DNA of 64,000 nt from Sphingobium sp. V4 (GTDB lineage: Bacteria > Pseudomonadota > Alphaproteobacteria > Sphingomonadales > Sphingomonadaceae): contig NZ_CP081001.1 in NCBI RefSeq assembly GCF_029590555.1, positions 806,001-870,000 on the forward strand, written 5' to 3'. A program made the translations under genes and the position numbers. The notes below the pieces were generated by a model. The model was given only the letters and a program-made list of their open reading frames with translations. It was not told the origin of the DNA and searched no databases. This document shows positions 53,258 to 61,192 of this stretch, piece by piece. How positions within the stretch are numbered: position 1 is the first letter of the stretch; each line of letters begins with the position of its first letter.

Positions 53258-54250
53258 TCAGCCTTCATCCTCGTCTTCGCGCCCCACCAGCGCCAGCGCG
53301 CGGGCGCGGATCTGGTGGGTCATGCACCAGTGGAGCAGCGCCTCCTCGCGCCCATGGGTGATCCAGGTTTCGGCCGGCGCGACTTCGCGTATCGTGTCGG
53401 TCAATTCGTCCCAGTCGGCATGGTCGGAAATGACGAGGGGCAGTTCTACATTCTTCTGCCGCGCGCGCTGGCGCACCCGCATCCAGCCGGACGCCATCGC
53501 GGTGATGGGATCGGGCAGGCGGCGGCTCCAGCGATCGTTGAGCGCGGAGGGTGGGGAGACGACGATGTGGCCGCGCATCTCCTTTGCGGGCACGCCCGTC
53601 GCGGGACGCAGGTCGCCCAGTTCGACACCGAAGTCCGCATAGAGGGCGCACATCCGCTCCAGTGCGCCATGGATATAGATGGCATCATGATGACCGCGCG
53701 CCCTGAGTTCGCAGATCACCCGCTGCGCCTTGCCCAGCGCGTAGGCGCCGACCAGCACGCAGCGATCGGGGTGGGCATGGAGCGCGGCGAGCAGCCGGTC
53801 CATTTCGCTGCCGGTGTCGGGATGGCGGAAGACGGGGAGGCCGAAGGTCGCCTCCGTCACGAAGATGTCGCAGGGCACCGGCTCGAAGGGCAGGCAGGTG
53901 GGATCGGGCCGGCGTTTGTAATCGCCGGTCACGACCACCCGCTCGCCCGCATGTTCGAGCCATATCTGAGCAGACCCCAGCACATGGCCGGCGGGGACGT
54001 AGCGGATCGTTACCCCGCCCATCCGGATATCCTCGCCATAGCCCACCGCCGTGCCGCTGGCGGTGCCGTAGCGCAGTGCCATGATCGACAGCGTCTCGCG
54101 GGTCGCCCAGACATGGCCGTGGCCGCCGCGCGCATGATCGGCATGGCCGTGCGTCACCAGCGCCCGTTCCCGCGGCAGCGACGGATCGATCCACGCATCG
54201 GCGGGGCGGACATAGATGCCGGTCGGGTGGGGTTCGATCCAGTGGGCCAT
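53258..54250 (-). CDS. Ligase-associated DNA exonuclease, metallo-beta-lactamase fold
   Basis: 330 aa from ATG 54250 (ATG 54313 would add 21 residues and cover a Pho-box-like site). MBL/beta-CASP-like nuclease: THGHADHARGGH, YVPAGHVLGSAQ, VVVTGDYKRRPDPT, TEATFGLPVF and a C-terminal VISDHADWDEL with WITHG. It is related to Snm1/CPSF nucleases and is named for its constant linkage to the ATP-dependent ligase. Lhr and PdeM partners are not in the window. Confidence 0.9.
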   Translation of the reverse strand: MAHWIEPHPTGIYVRPADAWIDPSLPRERALVTHGHADHARGGHGHVWATRETLSIMALRYGTASGTAVGYGEDIRMGGVTIRYVPAGHVLGSAQIWLEHAGERVVVTGDYKRRPDPTCLPFEPVPCDIFVTEATFGLPVFRHPDTGSEMDRLLAALHAHPDRCVLVGAYALGKAQRVICELRARGHHDAIYIHGALERMCALYADFGVELGDLRPATGVPAKEMRGHIVVSPPSALNDRWSRRLPDPITAMASGWMRVRQRARQKNVELPLVISDHADWDELTDTIREVAPAETWITHGREEALLHWCMTHQIRARALALVGREDEDEG

Positions 54251-54306
54251 CGGCCATACAAGATGGGAGAGGGCGTCCCGGTTCCGCAAGGGCGTTTCCC
54301 AAAAGA

Positions 54307-54335
54307 CAGTCATCGCCCCGTAACCGGCAAGTCAT
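54307..54335 (+). promoter_or_regulatory. Pho-box-like array of three 7-mers with 11-bp period before btaA
   Basis: CAGTCAT (54307), CCGTAAC (54318) and AAGTCAT (54329) follow each other at exactly 11-bp spacing, against the PhoB half-site CTGTCAT with 4-bp spacers. Matches are 6, 4 and 5 of 7. The array lies 61 bp before the btaA start. PhoB control of btaAB is known in other alphaproteobacteria. Confidence 0.45.
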
Positions 54336-54395
54336 GCGGACGACATGCCATTGCCCTATCGGCCCCGGACCGACCCGGCAGCGAGGAGTGCAGCC

Positions 54396-55640
54396 ATGGC
54401 AGCCACAGCCGACCAGAATGGCCATCAGAAAATCACCGACGCGGTGCATCGCCATCGCCACCTGTCGAAGCAGGGCTTGCTGGAGCGCGCCTTCACCTTC
54501 GCCTTTCGCGGCCTGGTCTATGCGCAAATCTGGGAAGACCCGGCGGTGGACATGGAGGCGCTGGCGATCACGCCCGACAGCCATGTGGTGACGATCGCAT
54601 CGGGCGGCTGCAACGTCCTGTCCTACCCGACCGCCGATCCGGCGAAGATCACGGCGGTTGACCTCAACACCGCGCATATCGCGCTCAACAAGCTCAAGCT
54701 GGCGGCGGCGCGGACCTTGCCCGACCATGGCGCCTTCCACCGTTTCTTCGCGCAGGCGGACAGCAAGGAAAATGTCGCCGCCTATCGCGAGATCGTCGCG
54801 CCGCATCTGGACGAAGCGACGCGGCGCTACTGGGAAGGGCGCGACCTGATCGGGCGACGGCGCATCGGTGGTTTCGCACGCGGCATCTACAAGCATGGTC
54901 TGCTCGGCCGCTTCATCGGCGCGGCGCATCTGCTGGCGCGGGTGCATGGGGTGAACCCCAGGCGGATGCTGGATGCCCGGAGCATCGAGGAGCAGCGCAT
55001 GATCTTCGAGCGCGAACTGGCGCCGATCTTCGACAAGGGCTTCGTGCGCTGGCTGACCAGCCAGCCAGCCTCGCTGTTCGGCCTGGGCATCCCGCCGGCC
55101 CAGTTCGAGGCGCTGGCCGGGGACGAGCGGATGGACAATGTGCTCAAGGCCCGGCTGAAGAAGCTGGCCTGCGACTTCGACCTCAAGGACAATTATTTCG
55201 CGGTGCAGGCCTTTGGGCGGGGTTATGCCGCCAAAAACGGGCAAGCCGAGGGGCCGTTACCGCCCTATCTCCAGGCGGCGAACCATGATGCGGTGCGGAT
55301 GCGGGCAAGCCGTGTCGACGTGCGGCACATCAATTTCACCGATTTCCTCGCCGGCCAGCCGGCCGCCTCCTGCGACCGCTACATCCTGCTCGACGCGCAG
55401 GACTGGATGGACGACGAGCAGCTGAATGCGCTCTGGGCGCAGATCACGCGGACGGCCAGGCCGGGCGCGCGGGTGCTGTTCCGCACCGCCGGGGAGCCGA
55501 GCATATTGCCGGGCCGGGTGATCGACGAGGTGCTCAGCCGCTGGGATTACAGGGCCGAGGCGTCGCGCGATTATACTGCGCGCGACCGGTCCGCCATCTA
55601 TGGCGGGGTCCATCTCTATGTGCTGAAGGGCGAGCGATGA
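54396..55640 (+). CDS. btaA: SAM:diacylglycerol 3-amino-3-carboxypropyltransferase BtaA (DUF3419)
   Basis: 414 aa from ATG 54396 with GAGGAG 7 nt upstream. DUF3419 features: LVYAQIWEDPAVDMEAL, TIASGGCNVLSYPTADP (SAM-binding), VDLNTAHIALNKLKLAA, and YILLDAQDWM near the end. It transfers the 3-amino-3-carboxypropyl group of SAM to diacylglycerol, making diacylglyceryl-homoserine. The next gene, overlapping by 4 bp, is the cognate N-methyltransferase. Confidence 0.93.
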   Translation: MAATADQNGHQKITDAVHRHRHLSKQGLLERAFTFAFRGLVYAQIWEDPAVDMEALAITPDSHVVTIASGGCNVLSYPTADPAKITAVDLNTAHIALNKLKLAAARTLPDHGAFHRFFAQADSKENVAAYREIVAPHLDEATRRYWEGRDLIGRRRIGGFARGIYKHGLLGRFIGAAHLLARVHGVNPRRMLDARSIEEQRMIFERELAPIFDKGFVRWLTSQPASLFGLGIPPAQFEALAGDERMDNVLKARLKKLACDFDLKDNYFAVQAFGRGYAAKNGQAEGPLPPYLQAANHDAVRMRASRVDVRHINFTDFLAGQPAASCDRYILLDAQDWMDDEQLNALWAQITRTARPGARVLFRTAGEPSILPGRVIDEVLSRWDYRAEASRDYTARDRSAIYGGVHLYVLKGER

Positions 55641-56278
55641 GCCACGGCCAGTTGATGGACGGGGTCTATCGCTACCAGCGTCATATCTATGACCTGACCC
55701 GCAAATATTATCTGCTGGGGCGCGACGGACTGATCGCCGATCTCGATCCGCCGGCGGGCGGGGCTGTGCTGGAGATTGGCTGCGGCACCGGGCGCAACCT
55801 GATCGCGGTGGGCAAGGCTTGGCCCAACGCGCGGCTCTATGGCGTCGATATCAGCGAGACGATGCTGGAGACGGCGCGGGCTTCGGTGACGAAGGCGGGC
55901 ATGGGCGAACGGGTCGTACTGGCGCGGGGCGATGCCTGCGGTTTCGACGCGGCGGCGCTGTTTGGCCGGGCGCGGTTCGAGCGGGTCTTCATCAGCTATG
56001 CGCTGTCGATGATCCCGGAATGGGAGATGGCACTGGCGCAGGCTGCGCGTTGCGTCGCGCCGGGCGGTCGGCTGGAGATCGTCGATTTCGGCCAACAGGA
56101 CCGGTTGCCGGCACTGTGGCGCCGGGCGCTGTTCGGTTGGCTGGAACGTTTCCATGTGTCGCCGAGGCGCGACCTAAAGCCGGCAATCGAGCGGATCGCC
56201 CAGGACATGGGCGGCTTTCCGCACAGCCGGACGCTCTATCGCGGCTATGCGGTGAGGGGCGGCGTGATCCGCGTTTGA
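55637..56278 (+). CDS. btaB: Diacylglyceryl-homoserine N-methyltransferase BtaB
   Basis: 213 aa class I methyltransferase: MDGVYRYQRHIYDLTRKYYLLGRD at the N-terminus, SAM motif VLEIGCGTGRNL, GVDISETML and ISYALSMIPEW. It trimethylates diacylglyceryl-homoserine to the betaine lipid DGTS. Translationally coupled to btaA (ATGA). Convergent with hemA, 7 bp away. Confidence 0.92.
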   Translation: MSHGQLMDGVYRYQRHIYDLTRKYYLLGRDGLIADLDPPAGGAVLEIGCGTGRNLIAVGKAWPNARLYGVDISETMLETARASVTKAGMGERVVLARGDACGFDAAALFGRARFERVFISYALSMIPEWEMALAQAARCVAPGGRLEIVDFGQQDRLPALWRRALFGWLERFHVSPRRDLKPAIERIAQDMGGFPHSRTLYRGYAVRGGVIRV

Positions 56279-56285
56279 GCCGCCC

Positions 56286-57512
56286 CTAGGCCGCCTGACG
56301 TTCCGCCTTTTCCAGGTCCAGCCGGTCCCAGATTTCGACCAGCGCGGATACCAGGTCGCGCATCATCGCTTCGGTGTGGGCCGGTCCCGGCGTGAAGCGC
56401 AGGCGTTCGGTGCCGCGGGGAACGGTGGGGTAGTTGATAGGTTGCACATAGGCGCCATATTCGGCGAGCAATATGTCGCTGATCCGCTTGGCCTTGACCG
56501 GGTCGCCTACCATCAGCGGCACGATATGCGTGACGGAGTTCATGACCGGCAGGCCCGCTTCGGCCATCAGACGCTTCAGGAGCGCGGCAGAGGCCTGCTG
56601 GCCTTCGCGTTCCTCACTCGACCCCTTGAGGTGGCGCACGCTCGCCAGCACGCCCGCGACCAGCACGGGGGAGAGCGAGGTGGTAAAGATGAAGCCGGGC
56701 GCATAACTGCGGATTACGTCGATGATCATCTGGTCGGCGGCGATATAGCCACCCATGACGCCGAACGCCTTGCCCAGCGTGCCTTCGATGATGGTCAGGC
56801 GGCCGGCCACCTCGTCCCGTTCGGAGATGCCGCCGCCGCGCGCGCCATACATGCCCACGGCATGGACTTCGTCGAGATAGGTCAGTGCGTTATATTCATC
56901 GGCAAGGTCGCAGATTTCGGCGATCGGCGCGACGTCGCCGTCCATCGAATAGACGCTTTCGAAGGCGATCAGCTTGGGGGCCTCGGGGTCTTCGGCGGCG
57001 AGCAGTTCGCGCAGATGGTCGACGTCATTGTGGCGGAAGACGCGCTTCTCGCAACCCGAATTGCGTATGCCCGCGATCATCGAGGCATGGTTCAACTCGT
57101 CGGAAAAGATGATGCAGCCCGGCAGCAGCTTGGCGAGGGTGGAAAGGGTCGCCTCATTCGAGACATAGCCCGACGTGAAAAGCAGCGCCCCTTCCTTGCC
57201 GTGCAGGTCGGCGAGTTCTGCCTCCAGGTCGACATGATAATGGGTGTTGCCGCCGATATTGCGGGTGCCGCCCGAACCGGCGCCGACATCGTGCAGCGCT
57301 TCCTCCATGGCGGCGACGACCTTGGGATGCTGGCCCATGGCAAGATAGTCGTTGGAGCACCATACGGTGATCGGCTTGGGACCGTTATGGCCGTGAAAGC
57401 AGCGGGCGTTGGGATAGGAGCCGCGATTACGCAGGATATCGATGAACACCCGATAGCGGCCTTCCTCATGGAGGCGGTCGATCGCTTGCGAAAAGATATG
57501 TTTGTAGTTCAC
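56286..57512 (-). CDS. hemA: 5-aminolevulinate synthase (GTG start)
   Basis: 408 aa from GTG 57512 ([21 protein letters not shown]), the standard start for alphaproteobacterial ALAS; a longer frame to 57671 is not conserved. PLP lysine in [12 protein letters not shown], plus [15 protein letters not shown] and [12 protein letters not shown]. It condenses glycine and succinyl-CoA, the first step of heme synthesis by the C4 route. A tetO-like palindrome lies upstream. Confidence 0.96.
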   Translation of the reverse strand: MNYKHIFSQAIDRLHEEGRYRVFIDILRNRGSYPNARCFHGHNGPKPITVWCSNDYLAMGQHPKVVAAMEEALHDVGAGSGGTRNIGGNTHYHVDLEAELADLHGKEGALLFTSGYVSNEATLSTLAKLLPGCIIFSDELNHASMIAGIRNSGCEKRVFRHNDVDHLRELLAAEDPEAPKLIAFESVYSMDGDVAPIAEICDLADEYNALTYLDEVHAVGMYGARGGGISERDEVAGRLTIIEGTLGKAFGVMGGYIAADQMIIDVIRSYAPGFIFTTSLSPVLVAGVLASVRHLKGSSEEREGQQASAALLKRLMAEAGLPVMNSVTHIVPLMVGDPVKAKRISDILLAEYGAYVQPINYPTVPRGTERLRFTPGPAHTEAMMRDLVSALVEIWDRLDLEKAERQAA

Positions 57513-57642
57513 TACGCCTGTCTTCCCGTTTCCTCGCGCGCTGTCTTTCGTCGCGGCGCCATCCTCTGCCTCTAGCGCCGCATTTACCTGCGCGGCCCTT
57601 CCATTACCAGCGATAACCGCTCGCAACGTTAGGGAGAAATAC

Positions 57643-57657
57643 CTATCACTGTGATAG
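57643..57657. promoter_or_regulatory. Perfect tetO-like palindrome upstream of hemA
   Basis: CTATCACTGTGATAG, two 7-bp arms around one base, about 130 bp before the hemA start. On the minus strand it overlaps a possible -10 (TATCAC) placed 16 bp after TTGTCC. It resembles TetR-family operators (CTATCA...TGATAG). No TetR-type gene is adjacent. Confidence 0.45.
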
Positions 57658-57706
57658 ACGCGCTTGGCCATTGGACAAATGGCCCATGCCTTTCAAAGCG
57701 GGTCGT

Positions 57707-58510
57707 TCAAAGCGCGTCGATGCGGTCGAGGCCATAGGCTGCGAGCGCCGGGCGAAGCGCGTCCACCCTCTGGTCCACGCGGGTGAAGACCGCGATGCCG
57801 GGCGCCGGAGTGTCGGGCCAGGGCTGGCCCTGCGTCAGAAAGCGGATGCGGCGGGCGATGCCATCGCCACCATGGACGAACCCCATGGGATGGGGCGCGG
57901 CGGCGGCCAGTTCCTGCTCCACCAGCGGAAAATGGGTGCAGGCGAGGACGACCATGTCCATCCGGTCGCCGCCCGGCTGCTCGATCAGGCCGGCGAGCGC
58001 GTCGCGGGCGACCTGCGGGTCGAGCGGCTCGCCGCGCAGCTTGGATTCGGCCAGTTGCACCAGCGCGGCGGAGCCGTGGCGCAGTACGGTGCAGTCCGCG
58101 CCATGTTCGGCGGCGAGGCGATCCACATAGGGCTGGCGCACGGTGGCGTCGGTGCCGAGCACGCCGAAGACGCGGCTTCTGGAGAGCAGGGCGGCGGGCT
58201 TGATCGCCGGGACGGTGCCGACCACGGGAATGTCGAGCGCGGCGCGGACATGCTGGAGCGCGATGGTCGAGGCGGTGTTGCAGGCGATGACGGCGAGGCG
58301 GGGCCGGTAGCGCTCGACCAGCCGTCCGAGCAGGGCGGGGACGCGCGCTGCGATCTCCGCCTCGCTCTTGGTGCCATAGGGAAAGCCGGCGCTGTCGGCG
58401 GCATAGACGATCGGCGCTGTCGGCAGCGCGGCCCTGGCGGGAGCGAGGATGGAAAGCCCGCCGACGCCGGAATCGAAGAAGAGGATGGGAGCGTCTGGTG
58501 CGACCGTCAT
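57707..58510 (-). CDS. murI: Glutamate racemase
   Basis: 267 aa from ATG 58510. Asp in FFDSGVGGLS and the two catalytic cysteines in IACNTAST and LACTHFPL are present. It supplies D-glutamate for peptidoglycan. Longer in-frame extensions upstream are not conserved. Faces hemA in the same direction with a 194-bp gap holding the hemA control region. Confidence 0.95.
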   Translation of the reverse strand: MTVAPDAPILFFDSGVGGLSILAPARAALPTAPIVYAADSAGFPYGTKSEAEIAARVPALLGRLVERYRPRLAVIACNTASTIALQHVRAALDIPVVGTVPAIKPAALLSRSRVFGVLGTDATVRQPYVDRLAAEHGADCTVLRHGSAALVQLAESKLRGEPLDPQVARDALAGLIEQPGGDRMDMVVLACTHFPLVEQELAAAAPHPMGFVHGGDGIARRIRFLTQGQPWPDTPAPGIAVFTRVDQRVDALRPALAAYGLDRIDAL

Positions 58511-58622
58511 GGCCGCTGTCTTGTCGGGCCGGGCGGCGCTGTCAAGGCGCTCGGCCCCGCCCGGGCTCCAGCCGACAGCGAGACAGGGCGAAGTCGACAA
58601 CGAAATGGACAGTTGTGAGCGT

Positions 58623-58652
58623 TTGTCACATTGATGATTCCAAGGACATAAT
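58623..58652 (+). promoter_or_regulatory. Candidate housekeeping promoter for plsY-dprA
   Basis: TTGTCA (58623-58628), 18-bp spacer and CATAAT (58647-58652), each 5 of 6 to consensus, 120 bp before plsY in the divergent murI/plsY region. Confidence 0.5.
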
Positions 58653-58773
58653 TGTGCCAAGAAGTGCATAAGAATCATTTATCGCCGGATGCTGCGGACG
58701 GGGTCGTTCATTCCGGCATTGCCCATGGCGTCCGCCACGCTATGGTCGCGCGCAACTTCTATCGGCTGACATC

Positions 58774-59388
58774 ATGACACCTCCCTGGCTTCTTCCCGCT
58801 TTCGTCCTGGTGCTGGGCTATCTGCTCGGTTCCGTCCCCTTCGGCCTGATCCTGACCCGCGTTACCGGCGCGGGCGACCTGCGGCAGATCGGATCGGGCA
58901 ATATCGGCGCGACCAATGTGCTGCGTACCGGACGCAAGGGGCTTGCCGCCGCGACCTTGCTGCTCGACCTGCTGAAGGGTGCGGCGGCGGTGCTGATCGG
59001 CGCGGCACTGGTCGATGGCGGCGGGCCGATGGCGGGGGCGATGGCGTTTATCGGCCATTGCTATCCGGTGTGGCTGCGCTTTGCCGGGGGCAAGGGCGTT
59101 GCGACGATGATGGGGGTGGTGACGGCGCTGCACTGGCCCGCCGGCTGCATCTTCGCCGCCGTGTGGCTGGGCGCGCTGTTCGGGACGAAATGGTCGTCGG
59201 TCGGGGGCATGGCGGCGGCGGTCAGCGCGCCGATCGCGATGTGGGCCTTCGGGAGGCTCGACCTGGTACCGGTGGCGCTGGCGCTCGCCCTGATCGTGCT
59301 GTGGCGGCACCGCGCCAATATCGCCCGGCTGATGAAGGGTGAGGAACCCAAGGTCGGCAAGTCCAAGTCGCCATCTTCCGCCGAATGA
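58774..59388 (+). CDS. plsY: Acyl-phosphate glycerol-3-phosphate acyltransferase
   Basis: 204 aa, five to six membrane helices. Motifs YLLGSVPFGLILTR, GSGNIGATNVLRTGRKG and FAGGKGVATMMG are the three PlsY signatures. It starts phospholipid synthesis at the inner membrane. Overlaps dprA by 4 bp. Confidence 0.95.
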   Translation: MTPPWLLPAFVLVLGYLLGSVPFGLILTRVTGAGDLRQIGSGNIGATNVLRTGRKGLAAATLLLDLLKGAAAVLIGAALVDGGGPMAGAMAFIGHCYPVWLRFAGGKGVATMMGVVTALHWPAGCIFAAVWLGALFGTKWSSVGGMAAAVSAPIAMWAFGRLDLVPVALALALIVLWRHRANIARLMKGEEPKVGKSKSPSSAE

Positions 59389-60467
59389 GCGAGCGGGAGC
59401 GGTTCGATCGGCTGCGGCTCATCCGCTCCCCCCGGATCGGTCCGGTCAGCTATCGGCAATTGCTCGCCCGGTTCGGGACGGCGGGGGAGGCGTTGCGCGC
59501 CATCCCTCATCTGGCCGAGCGCGGCGGTGGCCGGGCGAGCGTCGCCGATGCGGGTGCGGTGGAGCGGGAGATCGGCGCGACGCGGGCGCTGGGCGCGCGC
59601 TACCTGCTGATGGGCGATGCCGACTATCCCGCGTTGCTGGACCAGATGGAGGGCGCGCCGCCCGCGCTGATCGTGCGGGGCGATGTCGCTCTGGCCGGGC
59701 GGCCGTGCGTGGCGATGGTCGGCGCGCGCAATGCTTCGGCGGCGGCTTGCCGGTTCGCACGCGCCTTGGCGCAGGATCTGGGACAGCGCGGCGCGGTGGT
59801 GGTGTCGGGGCTGGCGCGCGGCATCGATACGGAGGCGCATCGCGGGTCGATCGACAGCGGGACGATCGGCGTCATCGCCAGCGGCATCGACATCGTCTTT
59901 CCGCCGGAGAACCGGGATTTGCAGGGGCAGGTGGCCGAAAGCGGCCTGCTCGTCACCGAACATCCGCCCGGCGTCCAGCCGCTGGCGCGGCATTTCCCGG
60001 CGCGCAACCGCATCATCGCTGGCCTGGCGCTGGGGACGGTGGTGGTCGAGGCCGCGCCCAAGTCCGGATCGCTCATCACCGCGCGACTGGCCGGTGAGGC
60101 AGGGCGCGAGGTGATGGCGGTGCCGGGATCGCCAATCGATCCGCGTGCGCAAGGGTGCAACAGCCTGATCCGCGAGGGCGCGACGCTGGTGCAGAATGGG
60201 GCCGACGTGATGGAGGCGATCGGCGGTTTCGATCCGCGCATGGTGCGACAGGGCAGTTTCGACTTTATCGGCGAGCCGGTGTCGAGCGACGTGGCGGAAC
60301 AGGATCGGGCGGCGGTCGTCGGGCTGCTGGGGCCGGCGCCGGTGCCGGTGGACGAGATCATCCGCCTGTCGGGCCTGTCGCCGGCCGTGGTGCAGACGGT
60401 ATTGCTGGAACTGGAGCTTGCCGACCGGCTGGCGCGCCATGCCGGCGGGAGGGTGGCCCAGTCGTGA
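59385..60467 (+). CDS. dprA: DNA-processing protein DprA
   Basis: 360 aa. Rossmann-like fold with VAMVGARNAS, VVSGLARGIDTEAHRGS, GIDIVFPPENR and HFPARNRIIAGLA; a C-terminal winged-helix (EIIRLSGLSPAVVQTVLLELEL). It loads RecA on incoming single-stranded DNA during transformation or recombination. plsY-dprA-topA is a conserved order in sphingomonads, here interrupted by a DUF1275 gene. Confidence 0.95.
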   Translation: MSERERFDRLRLIRSPRIGPVSYRQLLARFGTAGEALRAIPHLAERGGGRASVADAGAVEREIGATRALGARYLLMGDADYPALLDQMEGAPPALIVRGDVALAGRPCVAMVGARNASAAACRFARALAQDLGQRGAVVVSGLARGIDTEAHRGSIDSGTIGVIASGIDIVFPPENRDLQGQVAESGLLVTEHPPGVQPLARHFPARNRIIAGLALGTVVVEAAPKSGSLITARLAGEAGREVMAVPGSPIDPRAQGCNSLIREGATLVQNGADVMEAIGGFDPRMVRQGSFDFIGEPVSSDVAEQDRAAVVGLLGPAPVPVDEIIRLSGLSPAVVQTVLLELELADRLARHAGGRVAQS

Positions 60468-60483
60468 TCGCCGGGCAAAAGCC

Positions 60484-61128
60484 ATGATCCGGTTCGATCG
60501 TCACATGCGCTCCCTCGCCATCACCCTTGCCTTCCTGGCAGGCTATGTCGATGCGCTCGGCTTTCTCACGACCTCGGGCTTCTTCGTTTCGTTCATGAGC
60601 GGCAATTCGACGCGGCTGGCCGTCGGCATCGCGGGTGCGCGGAGCGATGCGATGGCGGCGGGCATCCTCATTCTCTGCTTCGTCGCCGGGGTCTGCGCCG
60701 GCGCGATCGTGGGCGCCGCTGCGGGCCGACGCCAAAGCGCGGCCATATTGCTGCTGGTGGCGGCGATGCTTGCCGCGGCCGCGCTGCTGATCCGGCATCC
60801 GCCGCTCTGGACGGCCGGGTTGCTGGCCCTGGCCATGGGCGCGGAAAACACCATATTCGAGAGGGAAGGCCAGGCACCGCTGGGGCTGACCTATATGACG
60901 GGCAGTCTGGTGCGGATCGGCCTGGGGCTGGCGGGCGTCGTGACCGGCAGGCGGCATCCCGGCTGGGGCGGCTATGCGCTTTTGTGGCTCGGCCTGGTCG
61001 CGGGGGCGGTGACGGGCGCGTCGCTGTTTCCGTTACTGCGTCAGGACGCAATGTGGATGGGGAGCGGCGCTGCGCTGCTGTTGGCGTTCCTGACGGAGTT
61101 GGCGCGTCGCGCGCAGCAGAACGCTTGA
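60484..61128 (+). CDS. YoaK/DUF1275-family membrane protein
   Basis: 214 aa from ATG 60484, six to seven hydrophobic segments. Family pattern FLAGYVDALGFLTTSGFFVSFMSGNSTRL near the N-terminus and TYMTGSLVRIG later. Function unknown. It is inserted between dprA and topA. Confidence 0.88.
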   Translation: MIRFDRHMRSLAITLAFLAGYVDALGFLTTSGFFVSFMSGNSTRLAVGIAGARSDAMAAGILILCFVAGVCAGAIVGAAAGRRQSAAILLLVAAMLAAAALLIRHPPLWTAGLLALAMGAENTIFEREGQAPLGLTYMTGSLVRIGLGLAGVVTGRRHPGWGGYALLWLGLVAGAVTGASLFPLLRQDAMWMGSGAALLLAFLTELARRAQQNA

Positions 61129-61192
61129 CGCCCTCCTCCACCCCCCTACACACTCGCGCGTATACGTGAGAGATTTCCAAATCGGGGCCTGA

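Noticed and set aside
58614..58630. CRP-like TGTGA...TCACA in the murI-plsY region
   Set aside because: The spacer is 7 bp instead of 6, and only the 5-bp arms match; it also overlaps the -35 of a better sigma70 promoter.
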